Shown here in pieces: positions 11,669-24,800 of a stretch of DNA of 64,000 nt; position 1 is the stretch's first letter, and every line of letters starts with the position of its first letter. The notes beneath the pieces were generated by a model. It searched no databases, was not told the DNA's origin, and saw only the letters and a list, made by a program, of their open reading frames with translations. Source of the DNA: Heterostelium multicystogenum (lineage: Eukaryota; Evosea; Eumycetozoa; Acytosteliales; Acytosteliaceae). Position numbers and translations under genes: made by a program. The stretch is taken from the NCBI GenBank assembly GCA_003667245.1, contig RCNN01000495.1, positions 124,001 through 188,000 of the forward strand, read 5' to 3'.

Positions 11669-12836
11669 AATTGTATAGTTTATGAAGTTAGGTTACAACA
11701 ACTATTAAATATTATTATTAATCTATCTCTAAAATATAAATAGAAGTAATTATTAATTTGATTTGCTTTCCTTTGCTTTGATTACCGATTATGTTTTAGA
11801 TATTTGAATTTGAATAAGCATCAGATATCCTATAATGGCAATAATTAATGAAGTAATAAATTGTTACCTTTTAAATATTATTAGTTAATGTTGGTAGATA
11901 GTGTGAAGGTGTTGTTTGGTTTTATTTTAATATATAAATATAATATATATCCACTAATGTAGAATATGTAGATTATTGGTTGAGTTTAACTGTGCTACTG
12001 GTAAATTGATAGCTAATCGATGTTGAATAAACAGATTCTTTACTACTATTAATTAATTGGTAAATATCTTTTCTATTGTTACAAAATTTTTAATAAAAAA
12101 AGTCCACTTTTGTTAATGGTATTTTTCGATGATGTTTGTGGGTTTTTTTTATTTTAAAACGTGGGTGAAACTGATTTTTTGCAGCATCGACAATCAGATA
12201 GAAATAATTATATCCCCTTCAATTATTGCTAAGGTTACATTTTTCGATCTGAGTGAGATAGTCAGTCGACTATCATTTGTCCTTATATTGATTATTCCAT
12301 GGTCATACCAACACTTATTACAAGAGATACAAAGACACTTAAGACAATTACAAATCCAGGATCATTACATTATATTTCTTTTATCTATTTATACAATAAT
12401 TTTGTTATAAATGTTAGAAAGAGTTCAGATTATAATTAGTCATCTCAATCATTTTAATTATTATGTTTAGTAGTTAATCTTTTAGCAGTGATGATACATT
12501 GGTCTATCTTGATAGACTATATAAATCATCACTAAAATTGTATTAATAATAATAATAAATCACAGTTTAGAATTGGGTGAACATCTTCCGTTTCCATTAT
12601 TTTTTATGATGGGGGGTGGTTTAAACCTAAATAATAACAAACATAATAAGTTTCATTGAATAAAAGAATGAATTGAAGAAATGAATTATCAAATAAAATT
12701 CGACTTATAGTTGGACTCCAACGATCCATCCTTCATGATCATCAAAAGATATAAATAGAAATTCTGTTTTTCTATTTGCCATATTAAAAAATATACAATC
12801 ATTATAATATAACTATCTAAAATCCTATCAAATAAA
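11669..12836. other. Intergenic spacer with a long hairpin
   Basis: AT-rich sequence between divergent genes. An open frame at 12129-12410 has no recognisable content. A long two-step hairpin lies at 12487-12533 and is listed separately. A TATAAATAG box at about 12750 probably serves the small gene that follows. Confidence 0.45.
12487..12533. repeat. Long imperfect hairpin
   Basis: Outer arms AGTGATGAT (12487-12495) and ATCATCACT (12525-12533) are perfect reverse complements. Inside them GTCTATC (12502-12508) and GATAGAC (12511-12517) pair across a 2-nt loop. The flanks extend it weakly (TTAAT and TTTT against AAAA and ATTAA). It could be a small inverted-repeat element or a structured RNA precursor. 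Confidence 0.6.
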
Positions 12837-13092
12837 ATGTTAATCAGTAGGTATTTTTAGTTTTAATTAATAACTAATATATAATACTAATCAATTTATA
12901 GAATCAATTATGAACATTTCTTTGACTTCCCAAACATCCAATTCTTTGATTTCCAAAACCAATGCTACTTTGAATATCAACGCCCAACAATCATTGAATA
13001 AGACCACTGATGACGAAATCTGCTTCTTTAGCATTTTTACCAACTCCAAGTTTACCTTGCTTACCTTGAAAATACCATTAGTATTTTCATAA
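12837..13092 (+). CDS. Small secreted-style or stalk-type protein, unrecognised
   Basis: A small gene with a tiny first exon. Exon 12837-12846 (ATG TTA ATC A) has a GTAGGT donor; the intron ends TTTATAG at 12901; exon 2 runs 12902-13092 in matching phase. The product starts MLIKSIMNISLTSQTSNSLI and is about 66 residues, rich in Ser, Thr and Asn. Codons such as AAC, ATC, TTC and ACC are used often, as in well-expressed amoeba genes, and a TATAAATAG box lies about 90 bp upstream. The end (KFTLLTLKIPLVFS) looks unlike the rest and may follow an unseen indel. It resembles the short Ser/Asn-rich proteins expressed in dictyostelid development in style only; I claim no family. Confidence 0.4.
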
Positions 13093-13366
13093 TCCAATAC
13101 CACTACCGATTATTTTGAATAAAAATGAAGATCAATTTCTCTTATTTCATTAAATTATTTTGTTCAATCTTTATTTTATTTCAGTTTTAATCTTATAACA
13201 TATCTTATTTTATCTTAACATTTGATAGAAAATATCTTATTTGATTTAATCGTTAAAAACAAATTCTTAAAAACTTACAATAAAAAAAACGACGAAACTG
13301 TGGGCAAGTTTAAGTTATCAAAGAATCATTTGAGAGTTAATACAAATAAGATTGTCATTTATTAAA

Positions 13367-14654
13367 ATGGATGACAATAGTAACAGTAACGGTTCAAGAA
13401 AATGGACCGATGTAAATTACAAATTCTGTGAGCAAAAGGAAAAAGAAGAGATTGCAGAGGATTTAATTCAAAAGGAGACTTCTTGGGAAGATGTCGATTG
13501 GGACAATATCAGAGGTCAAATTGCACAACAATTGATTGAAGCAGAGACTGAATCACTCTCCCCAGACGATCGTAAGAAATACGAAGATGGTGCAATGGAC
13601 TTTTGGTAAGCAGAGACTGATCAATCAATCAATCAACCCATCTATTCATCATCTTATTAATAAATCCATATCACTGACTCTGTAGGGATAAATTCTATCA
13701 TAGAAATCAAGAGAAATTCTTTAAGGATAGAACCTATCTACATTTAGAGTATCCAGAGTTGAATCCACTCAATATCAATAGAGATCAAAACAACACATTT
13801 CTTTAATTTCATAAATTCACAAAACAACAACATTAGCTCTACAAACAATAACAACAGTAATGGTGCGGGTGAGCTAGCAGAGGAAAAATCAACATCTACT
13901 TCTAATGCCACTACAGTTGAGAGCGAAGTTGTTGATAAATGGTGGGAGAACATTAAAGAATTAAATAAGGAAACAGCACAGAAAGTAGTTATGGAAGTTG
14001 GTTGTGGTGCAGGAAACTCTGTATGGCCACTTCTCAAGCTGAATCCCGAAAAATACTTTTATGCATTCGATTTCTCTCCACATGCCGTTAATCTTGTAAA
14101 GGTACGATCAATCAAATAACCTTATTATCGTCTTGAATCAACATTAATCGCTTCAACTTATTCAGTCACATCCAAGCTACAATGAAGATAGAGTAACAGC
14201 ATTCGTATGTGATATTGCAAATGAACCATTACCAGAAAATGTTGCTGAGAATTCAGTCGATATTATATTGTGTATTTTTGTATTGTCAGCTATCTCTTTT
14301 GAAAAGATGAATCAAGTGCTGACCACCTTGTACAAGTCACTCAAGCCTGGTGGAATTATATATGTACGTGACTACGGACTCTACGACATGACACAACTTC
14401 GTTTCCTCTCCAAGAAAGGAAGAAAGATTGAGGACAACTTCTATCTCCGTTCCGATGGAACTCGTACCTATTTCTTCACCACCGAGGTTCTCTCACAACT
14501 CTTTACACAAGCTGGATTCAATACTCTAGTTGCAAAATACGACACCAGAGAACTCCGAAACAGAAAGAAAATGATTTCGATGTACCGTGTTTGGATTAGA
14601 GGAAAATACCAAAAGCCATTGGAGCAACCATCAACCTCCACAACGACAGAATAA
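13367..14654 (+). CDS. METTL2/Trm140-type tRNA 3-methylcytidine methyltransferase
   Basis: A SAM-dependent methyltransferase that forms 3-methylcytidine at position 32 of tRNA anticodon loops (METTL2/6/8, Trm140 family). Exons are 13367-13605, 13686-14101 and 14166-14654, about 380 residues, which matches METTL2. The start at 13367 gives MDDNSNSNGSRKWTDVNYKF. The N-terminal WDKFYHRNQEKFFKDRTYLH motif is the family signature just before the core. Motif I reads VVMEVGCGAGNS, followed by FYAFDFSPHAV, CDIANEPLP, the LKPGGIIYVRDYGLYDM loop and LRSDGTRTYFFT. A single frame change near 13795 separates NRDQNNTF from FINSQNNN, inside a low-complexity loop. All splice phases fit. Confidence 0.9.
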
Positions 14655-14875
14655 TAAATAGGTGATCGTGGATTGTCAAGTTAAATATTAAGTGTTTATT
14701 ATGAAATTAATTGTAAGTGTTTCAAAAAAGGGAGGGAATGTTTAAATCTTATACTACATATTGAATTTTTCGTTATTGTCGTTGTATCCAATTTGGAATA
14801 TAAGTTGTTACTATTATTACTATATCTACTTTTACTATTATATTATATTATATTATATTTTAATTAGGTTCGTTT

Positions 14876-16587
14876 TTACTCAAATTTGAATTTCTTTGGT
14901 TTGTCCTTTGGTTTGACAGCCAAGAAGATAGCGGAAATGAGTGCCATACAGAAGAAGGCAATGATGTAAATAACCCAGAACCATTTGAGTACTCTGATAT
15001 TACGAACAGCAGATTGGAACATACTGTTGATGGAAGTAAGGGTAGCGTATTGAGAGAAAGCCATTGTTGTAAACTGAGTAACACTAACACAGCAAATAAG
15101 AATCAAACCAATATTGAAAAGGAATGCATTCATCATTGTACCTCCAACCCTATTTGATAGATTTGTTAATATTATTTGATAGTAATATAATGATTTAGTT
15201 TACTTACTTCATTGGATGAATTGGGAACAAGAAGAATAAACGAAGTCCGAATTTAAAGTTTCCTTTGACGACGCAGAATAAAAGATAGAAGGCGTAGATA
15301 CCATAGGTGATAGTACCCAAGAATCCCCATGCATTGTCCAATGATATCATCATGTTGTTCAAGAATGGGAAGAATGGCTCTGGTTGAGTCCACATGTAAA
15401 GGATATTTTGGAGGACCCAGGTTATGGAGAGGGCTGCTGCAATGAAACCAAGGAAGAATTGTACATAGTAGAAAATGACTTTTCCACCTTGACGTTGGTA
15501 GGAGATCTTCAAGTGTTCATAGTCTTCCTCGAGCAAGAAGACAGCTGCTCTATAACGGTTGTAGTTACGACGGTCCTTACGTCCCATAATACCACCAGAC
15601 AACTTGGATTGAATCTCTTTACCAATCTCAACCAATTCGGTAGCACGCTCTCCAATCTTGGCTTTACGCTCAAGATACTTGTCGTATGGGATTCTGCGTG
15701 GACGATATCTAAAGTCGGTGATCATGTCCATTGGGAGTGCAGCAACACCGATTCCACCAAACAAAATAAACAACAACCATCCACCAAATGAAACCATTGT
15801 AATGATAAAGAGTGCAATCGATACACGGAACATGAGGAACTCAGTTCCGGATCTAACCTCATTGAGGATACGTCCTCCAGTTGCTTTGTCAGAGTACTCA
15901 GCCCACTTGGTTACGGGGAGATCTGCTGTATCTGGAAGTGTGTGTGTTGGAAGATCTTTGGCACCAGAGCTGGCCAAGTAGAAAGACCACCATACCAATT
16001 GATAATCTTTGGCTTTAGTGTTATCAGGTGCTGTGGTGAAGAAAGTAACATCAGTTGGTGTGAGTGGATTCGAAACAACAATAGTTGGAATCTCGGCAAT
16101 TCCAATAAGAATCCAAAGAACACCAGTCAATGCTACAAAGACAAATAGAATTACAACTGTTCCTTTAATTGCTCCAACGAATTGATTACCACCGTCGGCT
16201 TCTTCTGATTCATAGAAAAACATTGCGAATGGAACAATGACAATGGCAAACACTGCAATTGCAATATAAACAATAATCCATAATGTTTCCATTGGGAATC
16301 CACCTTCACCACCTTTGTTTGCAACGTCCAGCGGGCAACATTAATATACTTATTGATGCCAAACCAATACCTAGAATCTGTAATAAAAAACGATCAACTC
16401 GAATAATAAGTGAACAATGCTCCAATCATTGATGAATATTGATCTATCTACGTACAACTATAATCTTCGGGAAATATGCTACATTCTTATCGTCTGGATG
16501 TTGGAAATATACAATTAAATAAAGACTTGCCAACATAATAAGAATTGTGATGGCAACACAAACAATAATCATAAAGACATTGACCAT
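14876..16587 (-). CDS. LIMR family (LMBR1-like) multi-pass membrane protein
   Basis: A polytopic membrane protein of the LMBR1/LIMR family. Animal members are proposed receptors or endocytic and lysosomal membrane proteins; the molecular role here is unknown. Exons are 16456-16587, 15208-16377 and 14876-15149, about 524 residues. The first exon is a full transmembrane helix ([20 protein letters not shown]) followed by [11 protein letters not shown]. Exon 2 has a conserved helix, [20 protein letters not shown], more helices and a long cytosolic loop ([16 protein letters not shown]). Exon 3 carries the last two helices and a Lys-rich tail, [13 protein letters not shown] count about nine helices. 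One extra base near 16332 shifts the frame just after MLP; otherwise junctions are in phase. Confidence 0.85.
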
Positions 16588-16647
16588 CTTTTAATTATCG
16601 CTTTATATATATTGATACAGTAACTATACTATATCAATGAATGAACT

Positions 16648-16682
16648 AAACTGAACTAAACTAAACTAAACTAAACTAAACA
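16648..16682. repeat. AAACT tandem repeat
   Basis: Five-base unit (ACTAA) repeated about six to seven times, just upstream of the LIMR start, in its probable promoter or 5' UTR. Confidence 0.7.
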
Positions 16683-17860
16683 AGACAAGATTAAAAGAAA
16701 AGAACAAAAATGTTTAATAAGATACTATTCTATACAAATGATTATTATTGATATTAATATATAAATATTATTATTATTATGTATGATTATCAATCTCTAT
16801 CTATAGCTATGATTCTAGTACAACAATAGCTATAGTTATATTGTTATTGTTGTGGTTGTAATTAGAAAAAAGATAGATAAATACACTTAAAATAATAAAA
16901 ACAAAAAAGATTATTGATTTAAAGATTGTGTGTTGTTTGGTTATAAGGATTAAAAAGCCTGGGAATGAGTAGCGGTAGTGGTAAAATAATTTTTTAAAAA
17001 TTGAATTAAAAAATAATTTGCACCACCAATGTGGAGATGGCTGTCCAAATTTTGGTGTTCCTGATGAATTTTCGATTCGACCGTTATTATAATTAATAAT
17101 TATTGTAATAATAGTAATACAATGAGATAATAATATGGAAATAATTGTAAATATCTGTATGTATATTGTATTTATATATTTATAGTTATATATCAATTTA
17201 ATAGAAATAGTATTAATATCATAGAATGATAGAAACAATTTATGTTAAAACCAAAAAAAAGAATATAGATGAGCGAAAAAAAAAAAAATTAAAAAACAAA
17301 AAAGCAACAGTTGTCATCATTTCTTAAAAAAATTTTCAATGAATTTAAGTGAAGCGTTGCTCATGTAAATGGGGTGAATTCATAATGATTATGGACCTTG
17401 AATGAGGGTCGTATCAATCAACCAATCACAGAATCGATTGGTATCAATATTATAGTTATCTATTTAATATAACTATTGATCAACTTTATAAATTTAATAA
17501 GTTTAAGTTCTCATTTCAAATATTATATTATATTATATTATATTCTATAATTAAAGAATATATAATAATAATATTATATATTTGTATACTTTTTTTTTAG
17601 GTTGATAGAATATAATTGAATCAATAAGATATATTACAAATAATAATAATAATATTAGTTATTATAATTGAATAAGTTATAGTTATGTGTATGATATTAT
17701 TTATTTATTTGTTTGATGAAATATAAAGTAATAATATTAGTTTTTACACAATACAACCCCCAATATCACACCCCTTCTTTCTATTCTTATAAATATTGTT
17801 GTGATAGTTTATTGCTATTGTTGATATACTATTACTACTTTTATTGTTATTGTTTAGTAT

Positions 17861-17917
17861 TAGTAGTAGTAGTAGTTGTTGTTGTAGTTGTTGTTGTAGT
17901 TGTTGTTGTTGATGATT
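17861..17917. repeat. TTG/TAG trinucleotide repeat
   Basis: A mixed TAG and TTG trinucleotide tract. It translates to a valine run in one frame but has no gene context; treated as a simple repeat. Confidence 0.7.
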
Positions 17918-18404
17918 GATTGAGTGAGATATATACTTTGTATTTAATTCTAATAAACTATTAAAAATAATTGATATTTTTAAATAGATTTTAAATCAAC
18001 ATTGTTGCTGTTGTTTTATAGATATTTCAACCACAACAATTGTTGACAATACCAGTCAAGTATCACTTGTTGGCTTGACCGCCAACATCCAACCACCACT
18101 TTATCGATTTAGATATCAAGCTTGAAACATTCAGCTAGCTGCGTTCTGATTGGTTGTATTTGTATTGCTATTGAATAGGAATATTGGAATATGCGTAAAA
18201 AGTATTATTTGTAATGGCAAATTAAAAGTACGATATCTATTGGTTTAATATGGAATCTCTAAACTTTCAATCAACTTTAATCAATATATTAAAAGTATAA
18301 ATAGGAATAGTCTTCTTATCCCATTTCATATCAAATCAACAATTGAAAACATCCCAACTTAATTTTCAACAGAAATACTTAAACTTTAAACTCTCTAATC
18401 TAAA

Positions 18405-18620
18405 ATGTTAATTTCTTGTCTATCCAAATTAATTTCCAATTCCACTGGAAACATTACTACTTCCTCCTTCCAATCTGGATCCAGTCACACTCTCGACCAA
18501 GCAGGAAAACACTCTGGCCATTTACCCACACAAAGATCAATTGATTTCCAACGGAAGCTACAACAACACCAGAACATTTACCAATTAATTAACCATTCGA
18601 TCCAGGTCAACATAAAATAG
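18405..18620 (+). CDS. Small ORF, developmental-type, unrecognised
   Basis: A short ORF starting MLISCLSKLISNSTGNITTS, up to 71 residues. It has a TATAAATAGG box about 110 bp upstream, an AAACTTTAAACTC-type leader and an AAAATG start context, all consistent with an expressed gene. After about residue 25 an alternative frame reads LAIYPHKDQLISNGSYNNTR and stops at about 18588, with a more natural C-ending codon pattern. The true C-terminus is therefore unsure. The N-terminus resembles in style the small gene at 12837 and short dictyostelid stalk proteins; no family is assigned. Confidence 0.4.
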   Translation: MLISCLSKLISNSTGNITTSSFQSGSSHTLDQAGKHSGHLPTQRSIDFQRKLQQHQNIYQLINHSIQVNIK

Positions 18621-18828
18621 TTTGGATTCATTATAAAATTAGCCTTTACGATAGGATAAAGTAAACAACACATTCTTTATCTTAAATATTAGAGAATGTT
18701 GCATAGATATTGTATATATAAATAAATACTAATAATAATAATAATAAAGAAAAGCAAGCAATAAACTCAAATAACTTGATTTGAAATACTTTTAACAAAA
18801 ATTATATTAACTTTACTATCGCATTACA

Positions 18829-21800
18829 CTATGGTTCGTATTTTAAAAGATTGGAGAGGTATCCAGCAAATGGGACAAGGGTCTGAATGAGAATTTGGGA
18901 GAAATCGTCTATCTCGAAAATTGGTGACATGAAGTTATCGACCTGATTAAAGAAGCCATCGTATGTTTGGTAGTCCTTGGATTTCTTCTTCAGTTCCAAA
19001 AGACCTTCGAATGTGGAGTTTAATAAATGCTCATCATCCTTGGATTTCTGATTAAATTAAATTATGTTAATAGGTGAGCAGTTGATTTCAATTTGATTGG
19101 TGGCGATTTTTGCTTTACTTACACCTTGTTGTTGGATGATCGATCTGACTAAGAAAATAAAACAGGCTCTTGATGCCAAGTGAGTTTTGGGGGATGACCG
19201 TCTTATTCTTTGAGAATAGCGATGTGATTGGATTGGTATTTCCAAAGAATGATTGAATCCATGATTTAATTGTGTTTAGCTGCATTTCATAGTGAGGAGA
19301 ACATTTAGTTAGTTTAGAATCGTTCAATCATTTAAGCTGAGCTATTTACCTTTTGTACGGTTGATTTATCCTTAAGGTCAACTTGATTGGTTTTAATTAA
19401 TTTAATAATTAGAATCCAAATGACCCAGAGTTCGTATTCACGGTTGTTTTGGAAGGAGATGTTGGTGACCAAGTCGAGAATCTGATAGACATCCAGTGTC
19501 TTTTGTTGAAGTTGCTGCAAAATAATTACGTAGAATATCAGTGGGCAGTTGTTTTGGATTGACTTGACAATAACAGATTCGGCGTCGGTGAAGACCAAGT
19601 ACTTGTTGATGAGTGTGGAAACTTGGATCGATTCGTCAGAGAGCAGCGAGTGGAGCACCGCCTCTATTACAAGACAGAAGTGGCTTCCTTTCAAGGCTAT
19701 ATGAGTGACTGGCATGATTTGGAGACAGAGATTTAATGAAAGAGTCGAACAGAAGTTTAGGATCAGGTTTTTGAACTTTGTTGTTGAGATCCTTTGAGAG
19801 TGTTTCTTGTTGGTATAGGTCAGTGGCAAAGGTCAGTGATTTGCAGTTGATTGGCTTTGATTTGGGATCATAGTCCAGACAGGACATGGCGATTTTCAAT
19901 ATATTTTTCATACGTTGCTGGGTTCCTGATTGCTCTTGGTCTTTGGCGGCCTTGTTTTCTGCCAATGAACGGATAAGAGGGAGCAAAAGGTTTTGGACGA
20001 GGTGGAGTTGCTGTTGGTGTGGAATGTACCAGTATTTCGACGATTGATTGGTTGCTGTAAAGTAAAGGAGTGCTCTCATTTCCAATGCAAATGCCATCGC
20101 GAGATTATAGTTGTCGAGGTACAAAGTAATGTCTTTGAGCATCGATAGAGCCTCGATGATCTGGGTGGATGGATTTCGCTTGAGTGAGCTGCATGTAATG
20201 ACATTGGTAAGAGCTAGACCATCAAAGATGACTGTTGCATCCTGGAGATCACCACACTTGTACCAGTCGATTGAGTTGTCACTGCCAAGAGCAAGTCCCA
20301 AGTCTGGAGCAGTAATAGAGGTACCATTTAGCACTGATATATACATACACAACTTGATGTAGTGGAGTCCAACGTGGTCTGGAATCTTTGGCATTGTTTT
20401 CAGCATGCTCCAGTCGAGAATTGAGAACAATGCAACTACAATTTCACCATAGTCGTTTGAGTAATGACGTTACACATTTGCTCGAGAATGTCATTTGGCT
20501 GGACGTGGAAAGTGGCCACTTCGAGATGACCTTCTGCAACAAGGTTGCCCATGAGTTCGACTAGTTCTTGAGTGTGCTTATTCTTCTTGGAATCATCGGC
20601 TTTGCGGTATTTGTCCAGTAGAGGAATGTATCCATAGAAGAACACTTCCCAGGCCATGTTTATACTACGTGGTACCAGCTTAATTAGATCTACAAAGAAC
20701 TGGATCGTCAGCGCAAACTCAGAGTCGGTAAGGAGTATGTTTCGGTCATTTGGACGAATCGACTGAATGTATATCAAAACGAATCTTGGTCAGGAGTGAC
20801 TGAATGAATTGCTTGGACAAGCACTCGTAGAATACAAGCTGTGATATCAAGAAGAGTGAGCTTGGGGATTTTACATCTGCTACTTTCTCGATCATAGTTT
20901 GGATGATGAGGTTCTGCTGCTCCGGTTTGATGGATTTGACAAACTCAAAGAACTGTCTCGACTTGCCATAGATTCGCTGGATCAGCTCAAAGCGATGCAA
21001 ACTCTCTCACCAACAGCATGGTTTACGTTTGATGAGATAGCTGGAGTCCACAAACAACAGGGAGTTAACAATAGTTGCTGTTTGATCAACGGCATTGTTT
21101 CCACAAGCTTGGGGAGCAATTCAAACAGTCTCTCTTTTCCACCGGGCATCTGTACAATTTGCTGGATCTTTGTCTCGATTTTGAAAGTCTCAAAGATCTC
21201 CCGTTTCTGTTTGTTGGATATTTTGGAGCTAGTTACACTGAGCTCGAGGTAGTCTAGGTACTTGACCATGTCGGTAACAAGCGATGGCGAGAACAGTCGG
21301 ATGAACAAAGAGAAATCAGTCTTTGGGACGTTCGTAGCGATTCCTTGGGGAAGGAAAGTGTTGATCAAAAAGGTCTGATTCGAAGGATCTTTGTCGAGGA
21401 TGTCCTTTCCAATTCGGTAGGCAACATCATTAAGTGTGTTGATAACAGTCTCTGTAATAGTATCGGTATGCTCAGATGCGATCTGGATGAGGAGCACAAA
21501 GAGATCTTCTTTCTGGAAGTAGAGATCGTGAAGACGACGGTCTTCAAGTACCAATGTTAAAAACTGCCAGCTGATAAACACGCTCAAAGAGATTGTAAAA
21601 AGTGATCGTTGAAAGACTTTCTGTTGTCCTTGATCATGTCTGACGCCTGTGCATTGGGTTGAGAGACCTTTGTTTCGACACTGACGGTAACACCAAGACA
21701 GCTAGGATTGGAGCATTTGAGGACAGCGTTATTTCGCATAGTCTTGGTGGAATGCAAGCTCTGACTGAGTTCAGAGAAATACCTTGTCGTCGTGTAAAAT

Positions 21801-24800
21801 ATTTTTGGCAAAGTCGCTTGCTGTGGCAAGGTAGAGCTTGAGATCATTAAAAAGCTTGATCGACTCTACAACGGTGGACTTCAAAATGGATTGGGCAGCC
21901 TCGTTGAAGATATCTTCAAAGTTCTGATATTTCTTTCCTCGGAGTTGAATGCTTCTGGATCTCTCTTTGGAATGAGAAGTTGTTTAACGAGCACATTGGA
22001 GTTGATATCTTGGGACAAACTGTTCAGCCAATTTCGCTGATTTGTCTCATAGAAGATCTTGTCCTCATTCTTATTGAAGATCCAGAGTGCAGAGGACGTG
22101 AATATTTTCCAGAGGTCTTGGTTTTCAGGGCCTACAATTCGACCGTTTGTCAATATACTATCTTTGTTCCAAGTTGTGAATGTTTCAAAGACCCTGCGGA
22201 TCGTTGGGAGAAGTGGTGCCTTGGTGGTGTAAATTGATTGATAGATATCGTTTCTTGGTGTCCTGGCTGAGTGGGTCCACCTGTAGAGTAAAAAGACAGT
22301 CAAAGTAGATCATCCAGAAGTACTCCCAGAACAATAAGGATAGTGCATCATTTTAAGCTCACCTGCCAACTCACGGAAGAACATGAGAGTCTCCTTGGGC
22401 TTGTATCTCTTGTGCTTACACCAAGTGATAGCTAGGAAGTAACCAACCCATGGTCTTTTCAAAATCAGCTTCTTAATAGCTCCAGTGCTAAATCCCTGAA
22501 TGACACTCTCAAATTGAGCTGGAATGTCAACTCCATAGTTCTTTTATATAAGATCCATTACAGAGGTGATTCAAAATAGCCATATTCTCTTCGTCTTGTA
22601 TCTATTTTTTGCAATGCAATTAGTAATTGAAGTTACTATTGATATAGGCCAAGGCAGGTTATACTTACATTGTGCTTTAATAGATGAATCCAATGTGCCA
22701 AAAGCTGGGGATGGCAATCGAGTGGCTGGGTAAACCAAGGCTTGATAAAGGTAAGCAAGATGTTAAGGTTGGTGGAGTATTGCTGACGGTTTTTGAGTGA
22801 TGTTTTGATAGAGTACAATGAGTTCGCGATCAAACTCGGAAATACGATCGCGTAGTATGTATACAAGGAAGCAGAGAATCGAAGATAACATTTCAAAGTT
22901 GTTTTGGAGGCAGTGAACGCACCTTTCCAAGTTGCTCAAAAGATATTCTGTTGGAGATTGGCAGGATTGCTCAGTGCTTGGTTGAGTCCCAACATAATCT
23001 GGATGTAGACAAACATGTTGTTGTCATTCCAGTGGTAGATGTTTCGTGGATTGATCGATAGAATTGCATTGACAATAGACTTGTTGAAATCCTTACACAA
23101 AAGAATTCGTGAGTGATTGATAAAGAATGCAATCCAGTTGTTTCCAAGATATTTACGTGCTCCAATCAGGATGAGAATGGTCTTTGAGCTTGGACAGTGG
23201 AGTCACCTTCTCCCAATTGACATTGAGAAGGATCTTAAAGACGATGGAGGAGGCGTGTTGCATGTGAGACTGGGCAATTTCATACTGCGGTGGATCAATG
23301 ACAAACTGTTGGACAATCATGTGGTATTGATTGCAGAACTCAAACGTCGTCAATGATTGGCAAAAGTCGCTGGCACAACACGAAGCTGAGCCAGGAAATA
23401 CCGTCACCGCTCATATCCCAGAAATAGAGTGGAGAGTTGGAGTGTGGGCTCAATAAATGAGGAGAACGACTCGACATCCACATACAGTAGATGCTGTGAT
23501 ATATTATACATGAAACGATTCACTAGATGCGGCATAGTTTGTAGTAACACAAATATGTGAGTGTAGAGCTCCGATCGGAAAGACTGGAAAAGCACTGGAT
23601 TAAGGTTGGTAGGGAGCTTAAAGATGAAAGCAAAGAAGAACAACTCATCCAAGATCAAACGCGAGAGATGGAAGATGGTTCCACCGTCGAGGAGGAGAGC
23701 ACTGATATTAGTGGATGTGGTTTGTGCTATGCGACGGAGTGCCAGCAGCTGTGGGAATTTCAGTCCATTGATGTTGACACTGCTGGATGGCTGGATCCAG
23801 CTCGTAGACTCCACTGATGATATATTGATAGGAGAAAAGTGTATGTACAAATTGATATCGATTATTGTATTTGATATTCTCAGTGAGTTTGCTGTAGTCC
23901 TGTGGCAGCATAGTAAGCTGGTAAAGATCCAAGAATAAGCTGGTCAAGCATGCTTGGCTCATACCACTCCAATTGAAAAGAGGCAACAAAGTACAAGAAA
24001 TCAATTGTGAAGGCCAAAGTGTCTTGAATAATAAAGTGATACAACTGTCGATTTCGCTTGGGAAGTAATGACTTATGAGCTGCAACAATTGCAATTAGTT
24101 GATTTGAAAAATATATGGAATGAATGGACTGACTTACACAAACTATTTTACCGATGGTCAAGGCCAACCTGGTCATCTTCATTTGGATGGATAGCTCCAA
24201 ACCTTTTTGCAATGGGAAGAGTATTTTCTCTTGTATGTTGAGGTGACGATAGTTGATTAGTTTTGAAAAGTTGAAGAAATCCAATTGAAGCAATAGATTG
24301 ACATAGACTTCCTCCTGTAGATAGCTGATGGAGTTGGCTTGACCGGCGAGCAGTTCTTCGACATGGAATAATTTCATGAGCCATCCACGCTGGAAAATAT
24401 CCTCGAAAGTTGGATTGATCATAGTGTAGCCCCAGACCAGGAACTCCTGGTTGAAATTAAAGGTGATTGCTCTGTTCAACGACACTAAAATCCTATAGCC
24501 TACCTCAACGTCGTCCTCTGTGCTGGCGATAGGTGGCGTGCTACTTTGTTTCTTTGGCGGCGACTGCACACCTTCGTCGTAGAAATCTATTTCAGAAATT
24601 GTTTTTTCAAAGCTTTGGTTTTTCGTTTGGTTTTCGAGCAGTTCGTCGCCAAGATTAGCATATTTCGAGACGATGGAGGGTGGAACATCACCCAAAAGTT
24701 CAACCAGACGACTATAGAGGTGAATCAAGATATTAATGACTGCTCGAGGTGGCTTTACCTGTAAAATATGCGCGTGCCAAACGATTCAGCTCCGTTTGCA

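Larger units (their letters stand above)
16588..18404. other. Intergenic spacer with simple repeats
   Basis: About 1.8 kb of AT-rich sequence. It contains an AAACT repeat (16648-16682), TATTA runs near 17520 and a TTG/TAG repeat (17861-17917). An open minus-strand frame at 16807-17238 is judged non-coding. A TATAAATAGG box near 18296 precedes the small ORF downstream. Confidence 0.45.

Noticed and set aside
12129..12410. 93-codon open frame on the plus strand
   Set aside because: Hydrophobic by base composition; no start context, TATA box or family signal.
16807..17238. 143-codon open frame on the minus strand
   Set aside because: Composition is that of AT-rich spacer (Ile, Tyr, Asn runs), with no domain, no good start context and no splice support. 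A short GTPKFGQPSPHWW stretch is curious but isolated.
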